Below, piece by piece: positions 43,860 to 55,386 of a stretch of DNA of 64,000 bases. Both the position numbers and the translations under genes were made by a program. Origin of the DNA: Annona cherimola (lineage: Eukaryota > Streptophyta > Magnoliopsida > Magnoliales > Annonaceae). Within the stretch, counting starts at the first letter, position 1. Each line of letters begins with the position of its first letter. Location: NCBI GenBank assembly GCA_030490835.1, contig CM059971.1:97802595-97866594 (forward strand). The letters are read 5' to 3'. The notes beneath the pieces are model-generated. The model saw nothing but the letters and a program-made list of their open reading frames with translations. It was not told the origin of the DNA and made no database searches.

Positions 43860-45307
43860 GCTTCCAATCAAATCAATCTGGTTAATATCAAATGGGGTCA
43901 TCTATTTGGTAGATGGCGATTCAAAGCAATTCTAAAAACTCCCACTTTCGACGTGGGGTCCCCGTCTTTCTTTTTCTTTTCTTTTTTTACACGGTTAGGG
44001 AAAGTTTAGGCAGTTTAGACTGATTTAAATTAATCTAACATGAAGCGCAGGTCCAGTGAATTAATATGGGTGAACCATATTAATTAAGTCATTATGATAT
44101 ATGGATCTTAGTTAACAAAAATTAAAATTCGAATGCAAAAAGGTGGCCATATTTAACAAATTTTACTGTTGAGCGATGGATTAATGAATTTTAGTTAACA
44201 AAAAAAATACGTCCATAGTTGATATATAGTTTTCATTTTATTCATTATCAATTCATGGAAATAATTTTTTACTTTATTCAGTTTATGTTCAACGTAACAT
44301 GATGTACTTGATTAACCACGGACTTAGTTAATTAGTTATTCTAATCTTCTTGAATTGGTTGGCTATAAGAAAAATACTTGCAGCAGATGTTCTGTTGCAT
44401 GTGCAGTGGTACGGTGTTGCATATGGATTCTGGGCTCTCGCATATAGTTAATATTATAGTTAAAGATAATATATGCTGGAAAAGATCCTTGAATGTAACC
44501 TCCATGTAGGATGAGAATGTAATAATATGTATTATAGATAAAAAATAAAAATAAAAAGATATATTAAAAATATAAAATATTATATTGAAAATTGAAAATC
44601 CTATCTTGAGAATTGAAAATTTTATCTTGGAAATAAAGATACATATTAAATTTAGGAATCTTATCTCCTTTAAAACAGGTCTACGCACTAGGTTCGTTTG
44701 CTTGTAAATATCATATGCAATATATTTTTTATTTTACATTACTCTAGAAGAGATATAGGGCATTTATGTGTGAGTTATGATTTCTTGCGATTAATTACAC
44801 GGGGATAGCCGTGCGGTGAACTTCACATGTATTTTTTTAAAAATTTATACTCATGAAGGAGCCCGGATTAGATGTGTTTATATATTTTTTAAAATTTTTA
44901 AGTTCATCTAGATGAGTGTTTGATTTTTTCAAAATAAAAAAAAAATAAGATTTCTCGTGTGCCAGCACACTAGAATCCTTAATTTGTTTCATTTTAAAAA
45001 ATTTTAAATACCTGTCTAAATATGCATGCATAAAAAAAAATTGAACGCATGTCTATAAAAAAAATTTTAAAATACAAGTGGGACCCTTTGATGTGGACCA
45101 CACAGCTAGCCTCGTGGGTTAATCGTCGCTTGGAATCAAAACTCTTTTTGTGTTGCTTAAAACACTGTATGCAATAAAATTTCAGTTTGTTGCATGATAT
45201 TTCCACCCAATCAATTGCAGGAGGAAAACAGAAATTTATCTGTAGGGATATGGAGGTGGAATTTTTCCCCTTTTAAAGACGTGCAAAAAAGTGGTGGGAA
45301 CTTCAAA

Positions 45308-45338
<31 letters not shown>

Positions 45339-45559
45339 GTGTTCAAATAGAGTTAGTTAATACAGAATATGCTAGTTAGTTACGTTCTTGTATCAAAAGT
45401 GTAACGAGAAATAATGTTTGAAAGTGTATTTAATAATATCGAAAATGGCTGTTTTTGGATTATGCTACAACAAATTGTCTTTAGTTAGAAAAGAAGATCG
45501 GTAAATAGAACGAAAATTTTTTAACAGACATTAAAGACTCTTGTTCCCTTAGAACTGGA
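43860..45559. other. Intergenic AT-rich DNA, no gene recognised
   Basis: No coding support. (AAT)n at 45308-45337 is annotated separately. The open frame at 44341-44688 (minus) is AT-driven, with runs of Ile and Phe. Confidence 0.4.
45308..45337. repeat. (AAT)n microsatellite
   Basis: About ten uninterrupted AAT units. Confidence 0.9.
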
Positions 45560-45995
45560 GTGGAAATAGTCGGCTTTCGCCCAGTTTATGAGTTGATTGC
45601 TATCGACCCATTAATTAACTCGTATAGTGATCGTTTAACTTGCTACTGACCTATTAATGTAGCGTGCATAAATTCAATTTCGTTGACATCTTAATACTTT
45701 TTTATGAACACTATCATCTCTAACAGTTTTTTAAAATATTTTTTCCTAACATCTTAATAGCGTTGTTTCTAACTTTTTTTAAATCATTCATGAGTCTAAA
45801 TTTGTTTTATTAAATGTAGTTGTTAACAAATTATTTTTCTTGCAATACATTTACAACTTATTATAACAAGTATCAACCTGCTTATCTCTTAATTAAATAA
45901 ACAATAAATGGATTAACATTAAGATTTTATAAATGAATTAATAAACTAATTAGGACAGGTTTTATAAATGAGTCTTAATAAATGTTTACCCCTTA
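45560..45995. mobile_element. F-family hAT remnant
   Basis: Degenerate subterminal repeats of the F type (GACCCATTAATTAACTCG, TCAACCTGCTTATCTC, AAATGGATTAACATTAAG, AAACTAATTAGGAC). Termini and TSD are gone. Confidence 0.4.
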
Positions 45996-46199
45996 ATTTA
46001 TAATCAAAATAAGTCCTAAAAATGTAAAGACTTCGTTAAATTTCAATTCATGAGATTGATTCCATTGCATCATACCCCATTAATAAAAGGCATATTGGGC
46101 CTTTTAACTGTGCCTTCTCTTTATTATCACAAGTGGAGTGGAGTGACCTCGACTACATGAAAGTACTGGCCAAAATGAACAAGGAGAAAAGTTTTTAAG

Positions 46200-46425
46200 A
46201 GATAGTGAGTGTATTTTGTGGAGTGATTAAATTTTGGTAAAAAAAAATTTTGTTTAAAAATTTCTAAAATATGAGAGAATGATATGATATAATATGGATA
46301 ATAACGATGATTAAAGATAATAAAGTTAAAATTAATATGTTGAATGTATGAGTAATTGTATAGAAATGATTAAAAAGTATAATAGAAAATAAAAAAGGAT
46401 TATTTTCAAATGCCCGTATATGCAC
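46200..46425 (+). mobile_element. A-family MITE, degraded
   Basis: GAGTGTATTTTGTGGAG at the left, then GATAATAAAGTTAAAATTA and AGAAATGATTAAAAAGTA, ending at TTTTCAAATGCCCG. It has an internal deletion relative to 10.29 kb. Confidence 0.55.
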
Positions 46426-46439
46426 TTAGCTTCATTACA

Positions 46440-46650
46440 CTCGGATGTATTTAACTCATTTTTATTTTTTTAAATTTTTTTTCATATAACTGTTAATCTA
46501 AGTGTATTTAAAATTACTAAAAATATCACTGATTTTTAAAAAATTCAAAAAATATATATATAAATCTTAAAAAATAGTAAAAATTGATACACAAGTTAAA
46601 TATACTTATATTAACCGTTGTGAAAAAAATTCAAAAAAAATAGATATTTG
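46440..46650. mobile_element. E-family foldback MITE (copy E10)
   Basis: AATCTAAGTGTATTTAAAAT and AAAAATTGATACACAAGTTA form short, eroded arms. Confidence 0.45.
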
Positions 46651-46659
46651 TGCTGAGGT

Positions 46660-46990
46660 GCACCAAAGCAAACTGCGCCGCTGTGCACCTGATTTGGGCC
46701 TATAAATAAGAATAGAGAATTTGTGTAGAGGGAATTTTTTGTCATGAAATTTTCAGATGGCATCTGTAAATCCCGAGGAGATGTTCCCTGCAATCAAATG
46801 AAGAGAAACCTCACCAATTGGACGAAAATGATTTCCAATTATATAAGGCTATCCAGCATTATATGAAATTATATGAAGGGCTTAAATAAGATAGAAAAAA
46901 TAGAGTAAGAACGCAATCATGTGCATTAATTAGGAATGAAAAAAGTGATATTAAAAGTGTAAAAAGTTATATTGAATATTAAAAAAAGAT
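46660..46990. other. Intergenic DNA, no gene recognised
   Basis: Nothing identified between the E10 element and the exon-like stretch that follows. Confidence 0.35.
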
Positions 46991-47026
46991 TTAATTGTTT
47001 TGAAAACGTAAAACAGTTCCACTGGG

Positions 47027-47390
47027 ATGCCGTTGAAGTTGGTTGAATGCTTTGGAACAGTTGAAAATGGAGCAATAGATATTATTTGGGGCAACCCATT
47101 TTCATTTCTTATCCCGAAGCAGACCCGAGATGCTGCTGGAGAAGGCCAATTTTTACATCTGGCAAATGTTCGATTTGCTGTGGCAGACGATCTTTGGGCG
47201 TGGGGACCAGGAGGCACGAAAGGACATGGTGGTTGCGGCCAGCGGCACGCTAATGGAAAAGATGATGCCGTACCGCAAGTTGCAGTACGTTTGCCTGTAC
47301 CTCATCGATTGTCTCTCGAAAATGATGTTCCTCTCGGACTCACCCACCACCCTCCCCTCCCCTTCCCTTCCCTTCCCTTCCACACGTCAG
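47027..47390 (+). other. Exon-like open stretch of unknown identity
   Basis: Two overlapping plus frames are open: 47027-47404 (125 codons) and 47130-47426 (98 codons). The second has a protein-like composition over its first 70 residues: MLLEKANFYIWQMFDLLWQT, then QEARKDMVVAASGTLMEK and YRKLQYVCLYLIDCLSK. Base composition rises above the surrounding DNA. I do not recognise the family. No neighbouring exon was found, so it could be a captured gene fragment or chance. After about 47350 it degenerates into a CCCTT repeat. Confidence 0.25.
47352..47381. repeat. (CCCTT)n repeat
   Basis: Five or so CCCTT-type units in a pyrimidine run. Confidence 0.8.
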
Positions 47391-47395
47391 ATATC

Positions 47396-47688
47396 GGGTG
47401 TTAGGTGGTACGCGAAAAATATCTAGCTTAGATTTTTTTATATAAAATTTTTTACTGCCTGTAAATATTTTATTTTTTATTATTTTTTCACGTACTTTTA
47501 ATTTTTACAGAAAGAACTTTACTTTTTAATTATTTACACACAACTAATCGAATAACTAACCTATCTATTTTAAATTTATTATATTTACACTTCATCATTG
47601 CCCCCCTTATCATACAATTTTCTATCAACTTCACAACTTTTACCCCGAAAAGTTTACTTTAAAAAATTTTATCTCAAACAAAATACAC
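47396..47688 (-). mobile_element. A-family MITE, reverse orientation
   Basis: TTTTTAATTATTTACACACA, AACTAACCTATCTATTTTAA and CTTCATCATTGCCCCCCTTA mark the reversed core. It ends TCTCAAACAAAATACACC. The left terminus is weak. Confidence 0.55.
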
Positions 47689-47796
47689 CAATCATATCTC
47701 GTTTCACATTGTTCGCTACCAAATTTTTGGAGTATTGCCTCCATTCCTTCGCCCTTCCATGTCACATTCGAAAATTACAATTTATCGAATTTTTTT

Positions 47797-48075
47797 TATA
47801 ATTTGCATTTGAAAAAGGATAAAAAGTTTTGTTGTATAAAAGCTTTTTTATTAGGAGAAAATGATGCAAGACAATAAGGATAACGATTAAAAGCAAAAAA
47901 TAAAATTAACATAAATAACTTAATTATATGAATAGTTGTTTAAAAATAATTAAAATGTATAATCGCTATATAAGAAAATGTGAAGAGATAATTAAAATAT
48001 ATAATAATTGTGAAGAGTAAAAAATTTTAAATTTAAAAATTTTTATTTGAAAATTTTATATATCGCGAAACATAA
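47797..48075 (+). mobile_element. A-family MITE, degraded
   Basis: GATAACGATTAAAAGCAAAA, AATAACTTAATTATATGAAT and GTGAAGAGTAAAAAATTTTA follow A order. It lies about 110 bp from an oppositely oriented copy. Confidence 0.5.
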
Positions 48076-48420
48076 AAATTTTCTTTTCTCAATGCATGAA
48101 TTATTATGCAAAGGTGTGGGTCTTTGTAGGGAATGCGGACGCAATAGTCTTCTCTGTTGGTTAGCATGCTACTTTGTGTAACATGTAACTATCATGTTCA
48201 TTAAGGTAGCATGCTAACTATAACTAAAAAATGTTGGCATATAATAGTTTGAGGACTGTCACGATTTGCATCCCTTTGTAGACAACAAAATGTGGTCGAT
48301 CATCGTAGCTTCATCTACATATGCCTTGCATAACAGTGCAAGCTAGTTAAAAAGAAGAAGAAGAAGTTTAGAGCCAAATCCTAAAATCCAAGTAAAAAAA
48401 GATCGGAATGCAATAAAATA

Positions 48421-48744
48421 AGGGTTATTTGCAAATATACTCATTTTATTATGACACTATTACTATGACATCATAACATAGTTATATTTGTAAAGATATG
48501 TAAACTATGTTGGTATATTTACAAAAACTAAATATACTTGATTTTTTAAATTGAAAATATACCTACATAGTTTGTATATCTTTGCTGATATATCTACGTT
48601 GTGGCGATATAATAAGGGCGCCATAACTGCACAAGCGGATTTATAATTATGGTTAAACTATATGAGAATATTTGTAATTTCTAAATTTTTTGAATATATT
48701 TATAATTATGATCAAACAAAGTGGATATATTTACAAATCATCCT
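48421..48744. mobile_element. D-family element with inverted ends
   Basis: 324 bp from AGGGTTATTTGCAAATATA to TATATTTACAAATCATCCT, inverted with few mismatches. The interior is built of repeated inverted units such as ATATACCTACATAGTTTG and TATAATTATGGTTAAACTAT. Non-coding. Superfamily unknown; no clear TSD (AAAAT-like flanks only). Confidence 0.6.
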
Positions 48745-48759
48745 AAAATCAACCATTTT

Positions 48760-48883
48760 TTATTTCATTATACAACATGATATTTTTTGATATTACAATC
48801 AAGCTCCCGTGATTCGAACACCCATGTGATAGTAGTACGCCACCAACCATTACCACTAGAGCACACATCTAGCAGCATAAAAA
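48760..48883 (-). mobile_element. Short tRNA-derived SINE
   Basis: On the minus strand: box A-like CTCTAGTGGTAATGGTTGG, box B-like GTGTTCGAATCACGGG, then CTTGATTGTAATATCA and an A-rich end. It is flanked by CAACCATTTT on the plus strand at 48750-48759 and 48884-48893, a 10-bp TSD. It sits between two D elements. Confidence 0.7.
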
Positions 48884-48904
48884 CAACCATTTTCAGTGGT
48901 CAAT

Positions 48905-49299
48905 GCAACGGCTTGCAAATATACTAATATAATTTCATAAATCACAAATAATCTCTAAATAATTTGACCATAACTGCAAGTATATCAATATCATTATGAA
49001 GTCGCTATTATACTATTATGGCATGAGTATATTTATAAAAAAATATATATGCAAATTACATGGGTATATTTGCCAAATCTAAATACACTCACTTTATTTT
49101 TGAAATTACAAATATACCCATGTAGTTTGCACATGTGTGCAAATATACATACGCTATAATGGTGCAATAGCGGTGCTATAATTACATAAGTATATTTGTA
49201 ATTATAGAGAAATTATATGGGATTATTTGTATTTTTTGAAATTAATGAGTATAATTGTAATTATAGTCAAACTAAGTTGGTGTATTTACAAATCACCCT
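48905..49299. mobile_element. D-family element, second copy
   Basis: The right end is TGTATTTACAAATCACCCT at 49299. The left end is eroded near GGCTTGCAAATATACTAA. The interior is internally palindromic (CATGGGTATATTTGCC / AAATATACCCATGTAG). Confidence 0.5.
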
Positions 49300-49736
49300 A
49301 ATTTTTAATCAATTTTTCGTTCTTGTATATATTTTTTTGTAAAATTTTATAAACGAAGAGTTTCACCTGTCTCTCACTTTGTATTGAACATGAAAAATGA
49401 TAATTCTTTTATTTTAAACATTTTATAAAATATATACAAAAATCAAAAAATATTAAATTTCGTTATATAAATTAAACACACATTGCCTAGCGTAAAATTG
49501 AAAGATAAAATTATATAATAAATATAAAATACACAAAATTCTTACTAGCTATATAACAACCAGATGTACATAATCACAACCTATATGATCAAGAAAAGAA
49601 AAGAAAATAGAGCCTGGCCGATCGACAATCTTCGTAACATATTTCAAACTTTTGGTACTTTTCAATTGACAATGAAGGTACAGTACTATTTCCAGGTCCA
49701 CTGCATTAAGTAGGTATTTGCAATCATTTATCAATG
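49300..49736. other. Intergenic DNA, no gene recognised
   Basis: AT-rich. Nothing identified. Confidence 0.4.
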
Positions 49737-50120
49737 TTTTTTTTGATAAAAGAGGATTTACTCTATCCTTATTCCACAACACCTATATTGGGATTAAGGA
49801 TAGACTGATCCAAATTTGATATATCCAAAAAATTGTCTGTACAAATTTTGTCATGAATGACCTGGGGGGGATTGCCCCACCAACACAATTGGAACACAGG
49901 GGAGTGTAAAACCACTTCGGCTAAGGAATGGGCGACCTCATTTCCTTGCCGAAGAACATGACGAACTGAGAAAGAATCGACTTCCCTGAGAATGGACTTG
50001 ATATCTTCAATAACGCAGCCCGCATGAGAGGAGATAGAAACGTTGTTTGTAATAAAGTTGCATAAAGTAAGTGAGTCAGTTTCCACCTGAGCACAAAGAT
50101 AGTTACTCTGGACTGCCCAA
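49737..50120 (-). pseudogene. LINE 3' end, strongly 5'-truncated
   Basis: The minus-strand open frame 50086-49769 covers the C-terminal part of RNase H: METDSLTLCNF, then RHVLRQGNEVAHSLAE and CWWGNPPQ, then KICTDNFLD. It is close to the C-terminus of the 38.4-kb LINE (RQGNGVAHSLAD, WWGSPPQ, KICTDNFLA), so both belong to one subfamily. A short poly-A (T8 at 49737-49744 on the plus strand) marks the 3' end. Homology extends a little upstream to about 50110 (CAQVETDS). Confidence 0.8.
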
Positions 50121-50281
50121 AAATTAATTTAAAATCCCACTAGTGAACACTCCCATAAAAAATTCGAGGAGAGCAAATACCACTACTAAAATTTTTAAAA
50201 AAATACGGTTGTAAAGATTCAAAGGAAGGACCCCCAATTCACTAGGGTCGTCAACAAATTATGTTTATTGTACAATAATGA

Positions 50282-50562
50282 GGGGTGTTTGTTTTTCCTA
50301 AGAATTTTTTAAACTAAAACTTTTCAATAGAAAATTTTTTACTTTATATAGTTATTTTATTTTTTAATTATTTTTTACTTTGTATGTACAACTACTCTAC
50401 TTTTCAATCATTTCTACATAATTACTTATACATCTAACATTTCTATTTTGACTTTATTCTCTTTACTCCTTACTCCTATCATATCACATTATTTTCTTAT
50501 ATTTTAAAACCTTTTATACCATAAACTTTTCATTAAAAGTTTTATCACTTCTCAAGTACACC
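50282..50562 (-). mobile_element. A-family MITE, reverse orientation
   Basis: It runs from GGGGTGTTTGTTTTTCC to CTTCTCAAGTACACC, with CATTTCTACATAATTAC, TTGACTTTATTCTCTTTAC and CATTAAAAGTTTTATCACTT inside. No clean TSD. Confidence 0.65.
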
Positions 50563-52504
50563 ATCAGTAAAAGAAGTGGAAAAAACAAACGACAAATACG
50601 GGGGAAAATAACATTTTTTGACTTGGACTCAAGATGATTATTACTGATAAACGAATAAGATAAAATAAAATTGTATACGTTTCTCACATGAAAATAAGGA
50701 AAATAATAATATTAATAATAACGGAAAAGCTCTGTTGTTAAATATTCACACCGTCAAATATCACATAAATAGGTTTAAGCGGTTATATGCATTTTGTTCT
50801 CGCTGTGCCTTCTTGAGATTTTCTAAAATTTTTATCCATTATTATTGATTTTGCACAAATACCTTTTTATTTACGAACTAACTAGCTACTCAGCTACTGC
50901 ATTTAGGAGGAAGTAATCAGCGGAAATGAGAAAATGGGGATAGAATAAATTTTGAAAAAATTGGAATAATGAGACACAATAAGAATAAAATAAAAAGCAA
51001 ATAAATTAGGTGTATAGAAATAAATGAAAACTTGATTAAAATATAAAGATAATACCGAAAAGGTAGAATAATTACATAGTTTTTTTTTAGAAGAATACTT
51101 ACATAGTTAAGATATCAAATAAGGGCAAAATGTGTGAGGGAAGAAGTGTAAAGAGAAAAAAAAATTGCCCATGGATTCAATGAGAAGAAATGGACGCTAA
51201 CATGTAAAAACACGTCTGAAAATAGATGCAACAAGAATGATTCAAAGAAAAATTACGTCATCCGAGAAAGAGGGTAAAGATAAAGATATTCTATCCTGAA
51301 AATTAAGAACCAAACATTTATGGAAAGGTAAAATCCCCAAGCTACAAATAAAAGAACGGCGTGAGAGGAGCCACGACGATGTCACAGGCAGGGCGTGTGT
51401 GGATCACTCGCGGCTTTCACGTTAACCTGTGGGGATAGCCATGGTGCGTTTCTCTATCAATGAGATTTTTTTAAAAAAATTTTACGGATAGGCCACGCAC
51501 GTGACGAATATTCGAGCCGTTGAGAAAGATTTTATTCCCGTCGCTAAGAGCCTAGACTCCCCGGGACGCCGACCCGAAGTTGAGACACTTTTATTTTTGG
51601 AGGGGCTTGGATGGGAAACTTTGATGATAAATTAAAGAATGAAATTTAACTATTTTATTACAGCAACCAAAAAAAAAATTTCCATTCTAAGTTTTAAGTG
51701 ATCAGCTGTACCTACTTGAAAATATTTATAATTATGTGTTAATTGTCAAATTTTTATTTTTAGTTAAATAAATTATTCTACAAGGGTTGTGTGGGTTTAA
51801 TTTTGATTCGTCATCAAGGTGAGTTTAGGATGAGATAGCACACTAAAATCTTAATATTGGTGCCGTTGAAGTATTACAACATTTTGTGTAGTTATTTATA
51901 ATTTTTTGAAATAATAGTGGATATGCATGTATATTTTTAAAAATAATTTATCGATTTTTTTATCATCATCGGAAGTTGAAATGAACTTTATATTTTCATA
52001 ATTCTTACATCACTTTTGATGATTATCACCATTGTAATTGATATGCTTAAAGTTAGGCCACTTTGTTTTCATTCTTATCCTTTAGTGATTTTACAACTTT
52101 TGTCAACCATGTTCTTATCAAACAAAAATAAATATATAAAACATTGAATGTATTAAAAATAAAATAATCACAAAAAACTAGAAGACGATGCAAAAGGTTC
52201 CTTTCAAACTTTAAAAAGAAATGATACGTGTATTTATTATTATTTCAATTATGTAGAGGTCATTATGAGTAGAAAATTTATTTTTAGCAACCTTATGGTA
52301 GCGTCCTGTACTTGTCTGACGAAAGGACATTGAAGATTGAACAGGGCTTTCTTACGACCTTCACAGCAATTTAAACTAAAATTTAAAATAATATTTGCCA
52401 AAGCACATCCGCCGTCAAATTCTCCCAACAAAATTTGTATATTAATTGGATAATTGTACAAACACAAGAAAGCAATTGCGAGTTTGCAAACAATAAAACA
52501 ATCG
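50563..52504. other. Intergenic DNA with AT-rich MITE debris
   Basis: 50925-51130 carries a weak AT-rich MITE-like pattern (GGGGATAGAATAAATTTTG). 51340-51610 is GC-richer with no supported exon. 51610-52500 shows nothing recognisable. Confidence 0.35.
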
Positions 52505-52735
52505 TCCCAAAATTAGACTTATTCAAAGATGAGATGAGATGAAAATGGGAATTAGACTTATTCAAAGATGAGATGAGATTAGATGAGAATGGGATCGGAT
52601 GTTGCATTTTCTAATGTATTTTTACCTATTCCTAACACATCCTTACTCATTCTCAATATATTTTTATCCATTCTCAATACATTATCATCTCAAATTCTCA
52701 TCTAATCTTATCTTCGAATTGCCCTTCAATGGTAC
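52505..52735. mobile_element. H-family MITE with internal duplication
   Basis: AATTAGACTTATTCAAAGAT occurs twice (offset about 43 bp) near 52511 and 52554, each followed by GAGATGAGAT. The right half has CTCATCTAATCTTATC and repeated CATTCTCAATA. The GATGAGA and TCTCATC arms are inverted. Confidence 0.5.
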
Positions 52736-52944
52736 GCTACACACGTGTAGCATATCGTATGTTGCAAATGCCCCTTATGCCTTAGAAAATTTCATTCATA
52801 TCTGTATTGGATATTAGGTCAAAATATAATGAGGATTATATAGAAGTGGTTCTATGAAATTCCTTTATTTATGTATTTAACATTATCTATTTAGCTAAAG
52901 TACTACATTTATTCAAATCAAATATATAGATATATATATTGCTA

Positions 52945-53189
52945 TGGTATAGAGTTGAGCTACAATGACCAACGACCCTAATTCAAATCTTAGTAGTGGC
53001 ATCAGTCTTCCTCTTTGATGAAAGTGTTAAAGGAAAGGAAAAATAGTGAATTTTGTATAGTTATTGTTAGATCTTTGAGAGAATGTTATATAAAAAATTA
53101 TTAGAATGTGTTAGGGCTTAATTGTAATACTAGCTGAAATAATTGTAAATACTGAATATTAAAAAAAGTATACATAAGTGTCACATTGG
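52945..53189 (+). mobile_element. SINE-like sequence
   Basis: A box B-like CTAATTCAAATCTTAG follows a GAGTTGAGCTACAATG stretch. The distal TTAATTGTAATACTAGC and AAATACTGAATATT resemble the 3' parts of the SINEs at 54.5 and 56.0 kb. No TSD was found. Confidence 0.4.
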
Positions 53190-53500
53190 CTAAAAAATAT
53201 ATTCATGTATGAATTATAAAAAAATGATCAGATCTATTTACATATATACTAAAATGTAATAATAATTTATAAAATCAACTATTAGCATACTAATGATATT
53301 TTAGATGATTATATATTGAAAATACATTTTCGAAATTGATATTTAGCATTGAATTATTTTATTACATTGGATAGGGTTCATCTACAGCGATACATATTAG
53401 ACAAATGAAAGCATTTTTATAATAATAATAATAATAATAATAATATAAGTGATTCTAAATACAATAAAAGAGTAGATATTTTATCAAATATTAAAATGTT
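53190..53500. mobile_element. B-family MITE, old copy
   Basis: TTCATGTATGAATTATAAA, GATATTTAGCATTGAATTAT and TTCTAAATACAATAAAAGAG match the B order. An (ATA)n run at 53419-53445 lies inside. Confidence 0.45.
53419..53445. repeat. (ATA)n microsatellite
   Basis: About nine ATA/ATAA units within a B-family remnant. Confidence 0.85.
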
Positions 53501-54044
53501 AAGAATTGAAGAAAATTTACAGAGAAACAAAGCCCTACAAGGGTACACTATTAAAACTTCGTTTTGGGGTTCTGTATGGTGAGCAACTTCTTTATATGAA
53601 AATTTGTATAAGATATTTCCGAATGAGTGAGATTTTGTGGCTTCCGCCTTACGCCACGAAATATAGAGAAGTATGTAAATTAGTGCATAATCATGCCAAA
53701 CATGAAATTCACGCATAAGCTCCTTTTGAAATCGGAGCAAAGCAGACCCTAAGCCTTGTCAAGTTTGTTAAAGCCTATCAGGTCTAGTCAAACTTTTCTA
53801 TACAACCATCAAGTGTTGTTAAATTTGTCAAGTCTCTTGAAAATATGCTAAAATTTGTATGACCAAAATTTAATAATGTATTAAGCTTGGTTAAATATAA
53901 TAAACCAAATTTAATGACCCTGTAAAGGTTTGATCAAGCTCATAAGCAAGCATTCAATAATTCTCTCAAGTCTAATCAAGAAACATCCCTATTTTTATTT
54001 TGATAAAACTATCAATATATCAATAACAACACTTGTTTTATGTA
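53501..54044. other. Intergenic DNA, no gene recognised
   Basis: Small open frames on both strands (53417-53740 minus; 53506-53718 plus) share no motif with known proteins. 53740-54040 has loose repeats of the GTCAAGTTTGTTAAA type. Confidence 0.35.
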
Positions 54045-54118
54045 TATCAATTTATGTTGTTTATATATATATATATCAATTTATGTTGTTTATATATATA
54101 TATATCAATTTATGTTAA
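54045..54118. repeat. 29-bp tandem repeat
   Basis: ATCAATTTATGTTGTTTA followed by (TA)n, repeated about two and a half times. Confidence 0.75.
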
Positions 54119-54232
54119 GTAAATTAAAAATTCACTGAATTTTATTTGAAATTTAACAAAGCTAGTTATGCTTGATCAAATTTATAAAAGTGCTAACATG
54201 GCAGTGAAATCCATGTCACAGTCAACATAAGG

Positions 54233-54473
54233 GGTGTTTTTTTATTCTAAATACTTCAAACTAAAATTTTTTACTTTCTACAATTATCTTTTTTAAGTTT
54301 TTTTTTCTTTTCATACAATCATTTCTACACAACTAGTATTATATCTAACATCACATTTTATCTTTATTCTCTTATTCCTAATCACTATCATTATTATATA
54401 ACATCATTTTCTTCAATTTAAAAAACGTTTATATTAAAAACTTTTCGTTAAATTTTTTTATCATTTCCGTCAC
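54233..54473 (-). mobile_element. A-family MITE, reverse orientation
   Basis: GGGGTGTTTTTTTATTC at the left, then CAATCATTTCTACACAACTA, TATCTTTATTCTCTTATTCC and AAAAACTTTTCGTTAAATTT. Its right end is abutted by a SINE, which appears to have inserted into the MITE terminus. Confidence 0.55.
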
Positions 54474-54714
54474 TAGTGGTAGCAACGGGTGGCGTATTTG
54501 TGAACCAACCGCTGTTCAAGTCTCCTTTTACGTTGGAGTTATTTTGAATTATTTTTGCAATTTGCCTTGGTTAAGAATATTTATAAATTATCCTCTAGTT
54601 TTTAGGTATTTACAGATTATCCGTTTATAGAAAAATCTCTTCGTAGTGTGAGAGTTATAAATATGCCTGATTGTAATATCAGTCATTATAATGTATAAAT
54701 ACTAATAAAAAAAA
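54474..54714 (+). mobile_element. tRNA-derived SINE
   Basis: Box A-like GTAGCAACGGGTGG and box B-like CTGTTCAAGTCTCC open the element. The distal part has GAGTTATAAATATGCCTG and TTGTAATATCAGTCATTA, then an A-rich tail. Flanks TTATCATTTCCGTCAC (54458-54473) and TTATCACTTCCCTAAC (54715-54730) agree at 13 of 16 positions, an aged TSD. Confidence 0.7.
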
Positions 54715-54800
54715 TTATCACTTCCCTAACATATCTATTTTCTCAAATTTTGAAATTATAGTTCCGCTTCTGTTCGTGAAATGCTTTGTATAAGAAGCAT

Positions 54801-54828
54801 GTGCAGTGCAGTGCAGTGCAGTGCAGTG
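54801..54828. repeat. (GTGCA)5 pentanucleotide repeat
   Basis: Five near-perfect GTGCA units ending in GTGAG. An unusual unit in an otherwise AT-rich stretch. Confidence 0.9.
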
Positions 54829-55189
54829 AGACGATTTTTCTTTTAAAAAAGAAAATTCAGAAAATGAAAACATAAAAATCATGGGCGGAAACTCAAATAT
54901 TCGCACGCTGACCTGTTCCCTTCCCGGGATCACGCGGAACGGGTGTGTTGTTTACATCCATGTCTTGCCAGGTAACCAAGTCATGGCACCTGTCACGTGC
55001 GTAAGTACGGCGAATGTCGCCTCTCGGCAGGGGACCCGCAACAGAATTCCACACAGCGAGTTTGCCCGGTTGACCACGTCATTTCTGCGCGACCATCGCC
55101 AGTGCACTTGAGAGCATCGCCTGCCTTAATTTTGAAAATAAGGGCATCTTTGTTAACGTTCAGAAGAAATTTTATTTTTCAAGACAATC
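54829..55189. other. GC-richer intergenic patch
   Basis: 54880-55135 is GC-richer and open in two plus frames, but has no recognisable domain, splice structure or start context. Confidence 0.3.
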
Positions 55190-55386
55190 ATGGCTCTGTC
55201 AATTACATTTTTTTTTTTTACTTTTATTCTTATATTTCAATCATTTTTTCCTATCAATTACATTCAATAAACCTATTTATTCTAACTATACCCTTATCAT
55301 TTCCTATCAATTACATATTTTTCAAAATATTCTCTTTTTTATTTCCCACGATTTCACCATTTTACACATTATCAAACGTCTCCTAA
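55190..55386 (-). mobile_element. K-family MITE, partial
   Basis: In reverse it reads GGAGACGTTTGATAATGTG, then TAAAATGGTGAAATCGTGGG, GAATATTTTGAAAAATATGT and GAATAAATAGGTTTATTG, following the intact K copy at 42.2 kb. The distal end is missing. Confidence 0.6.

Noticed and set aside
47352..47381. Repeat array suggesting CRISPR or telomere-like DNA
   Set aside because: Simple (CCCTT)n pyrimidine repeat without spacers and without the plant telomere unit CCCTAAA.
48760..48883. Functional tRNA gene
   Set aside because: Box A and box B motifs are present but no acceptor stem or anticodon arm can be folded by eye, and a TSD brackets it; SINE is the better reading.
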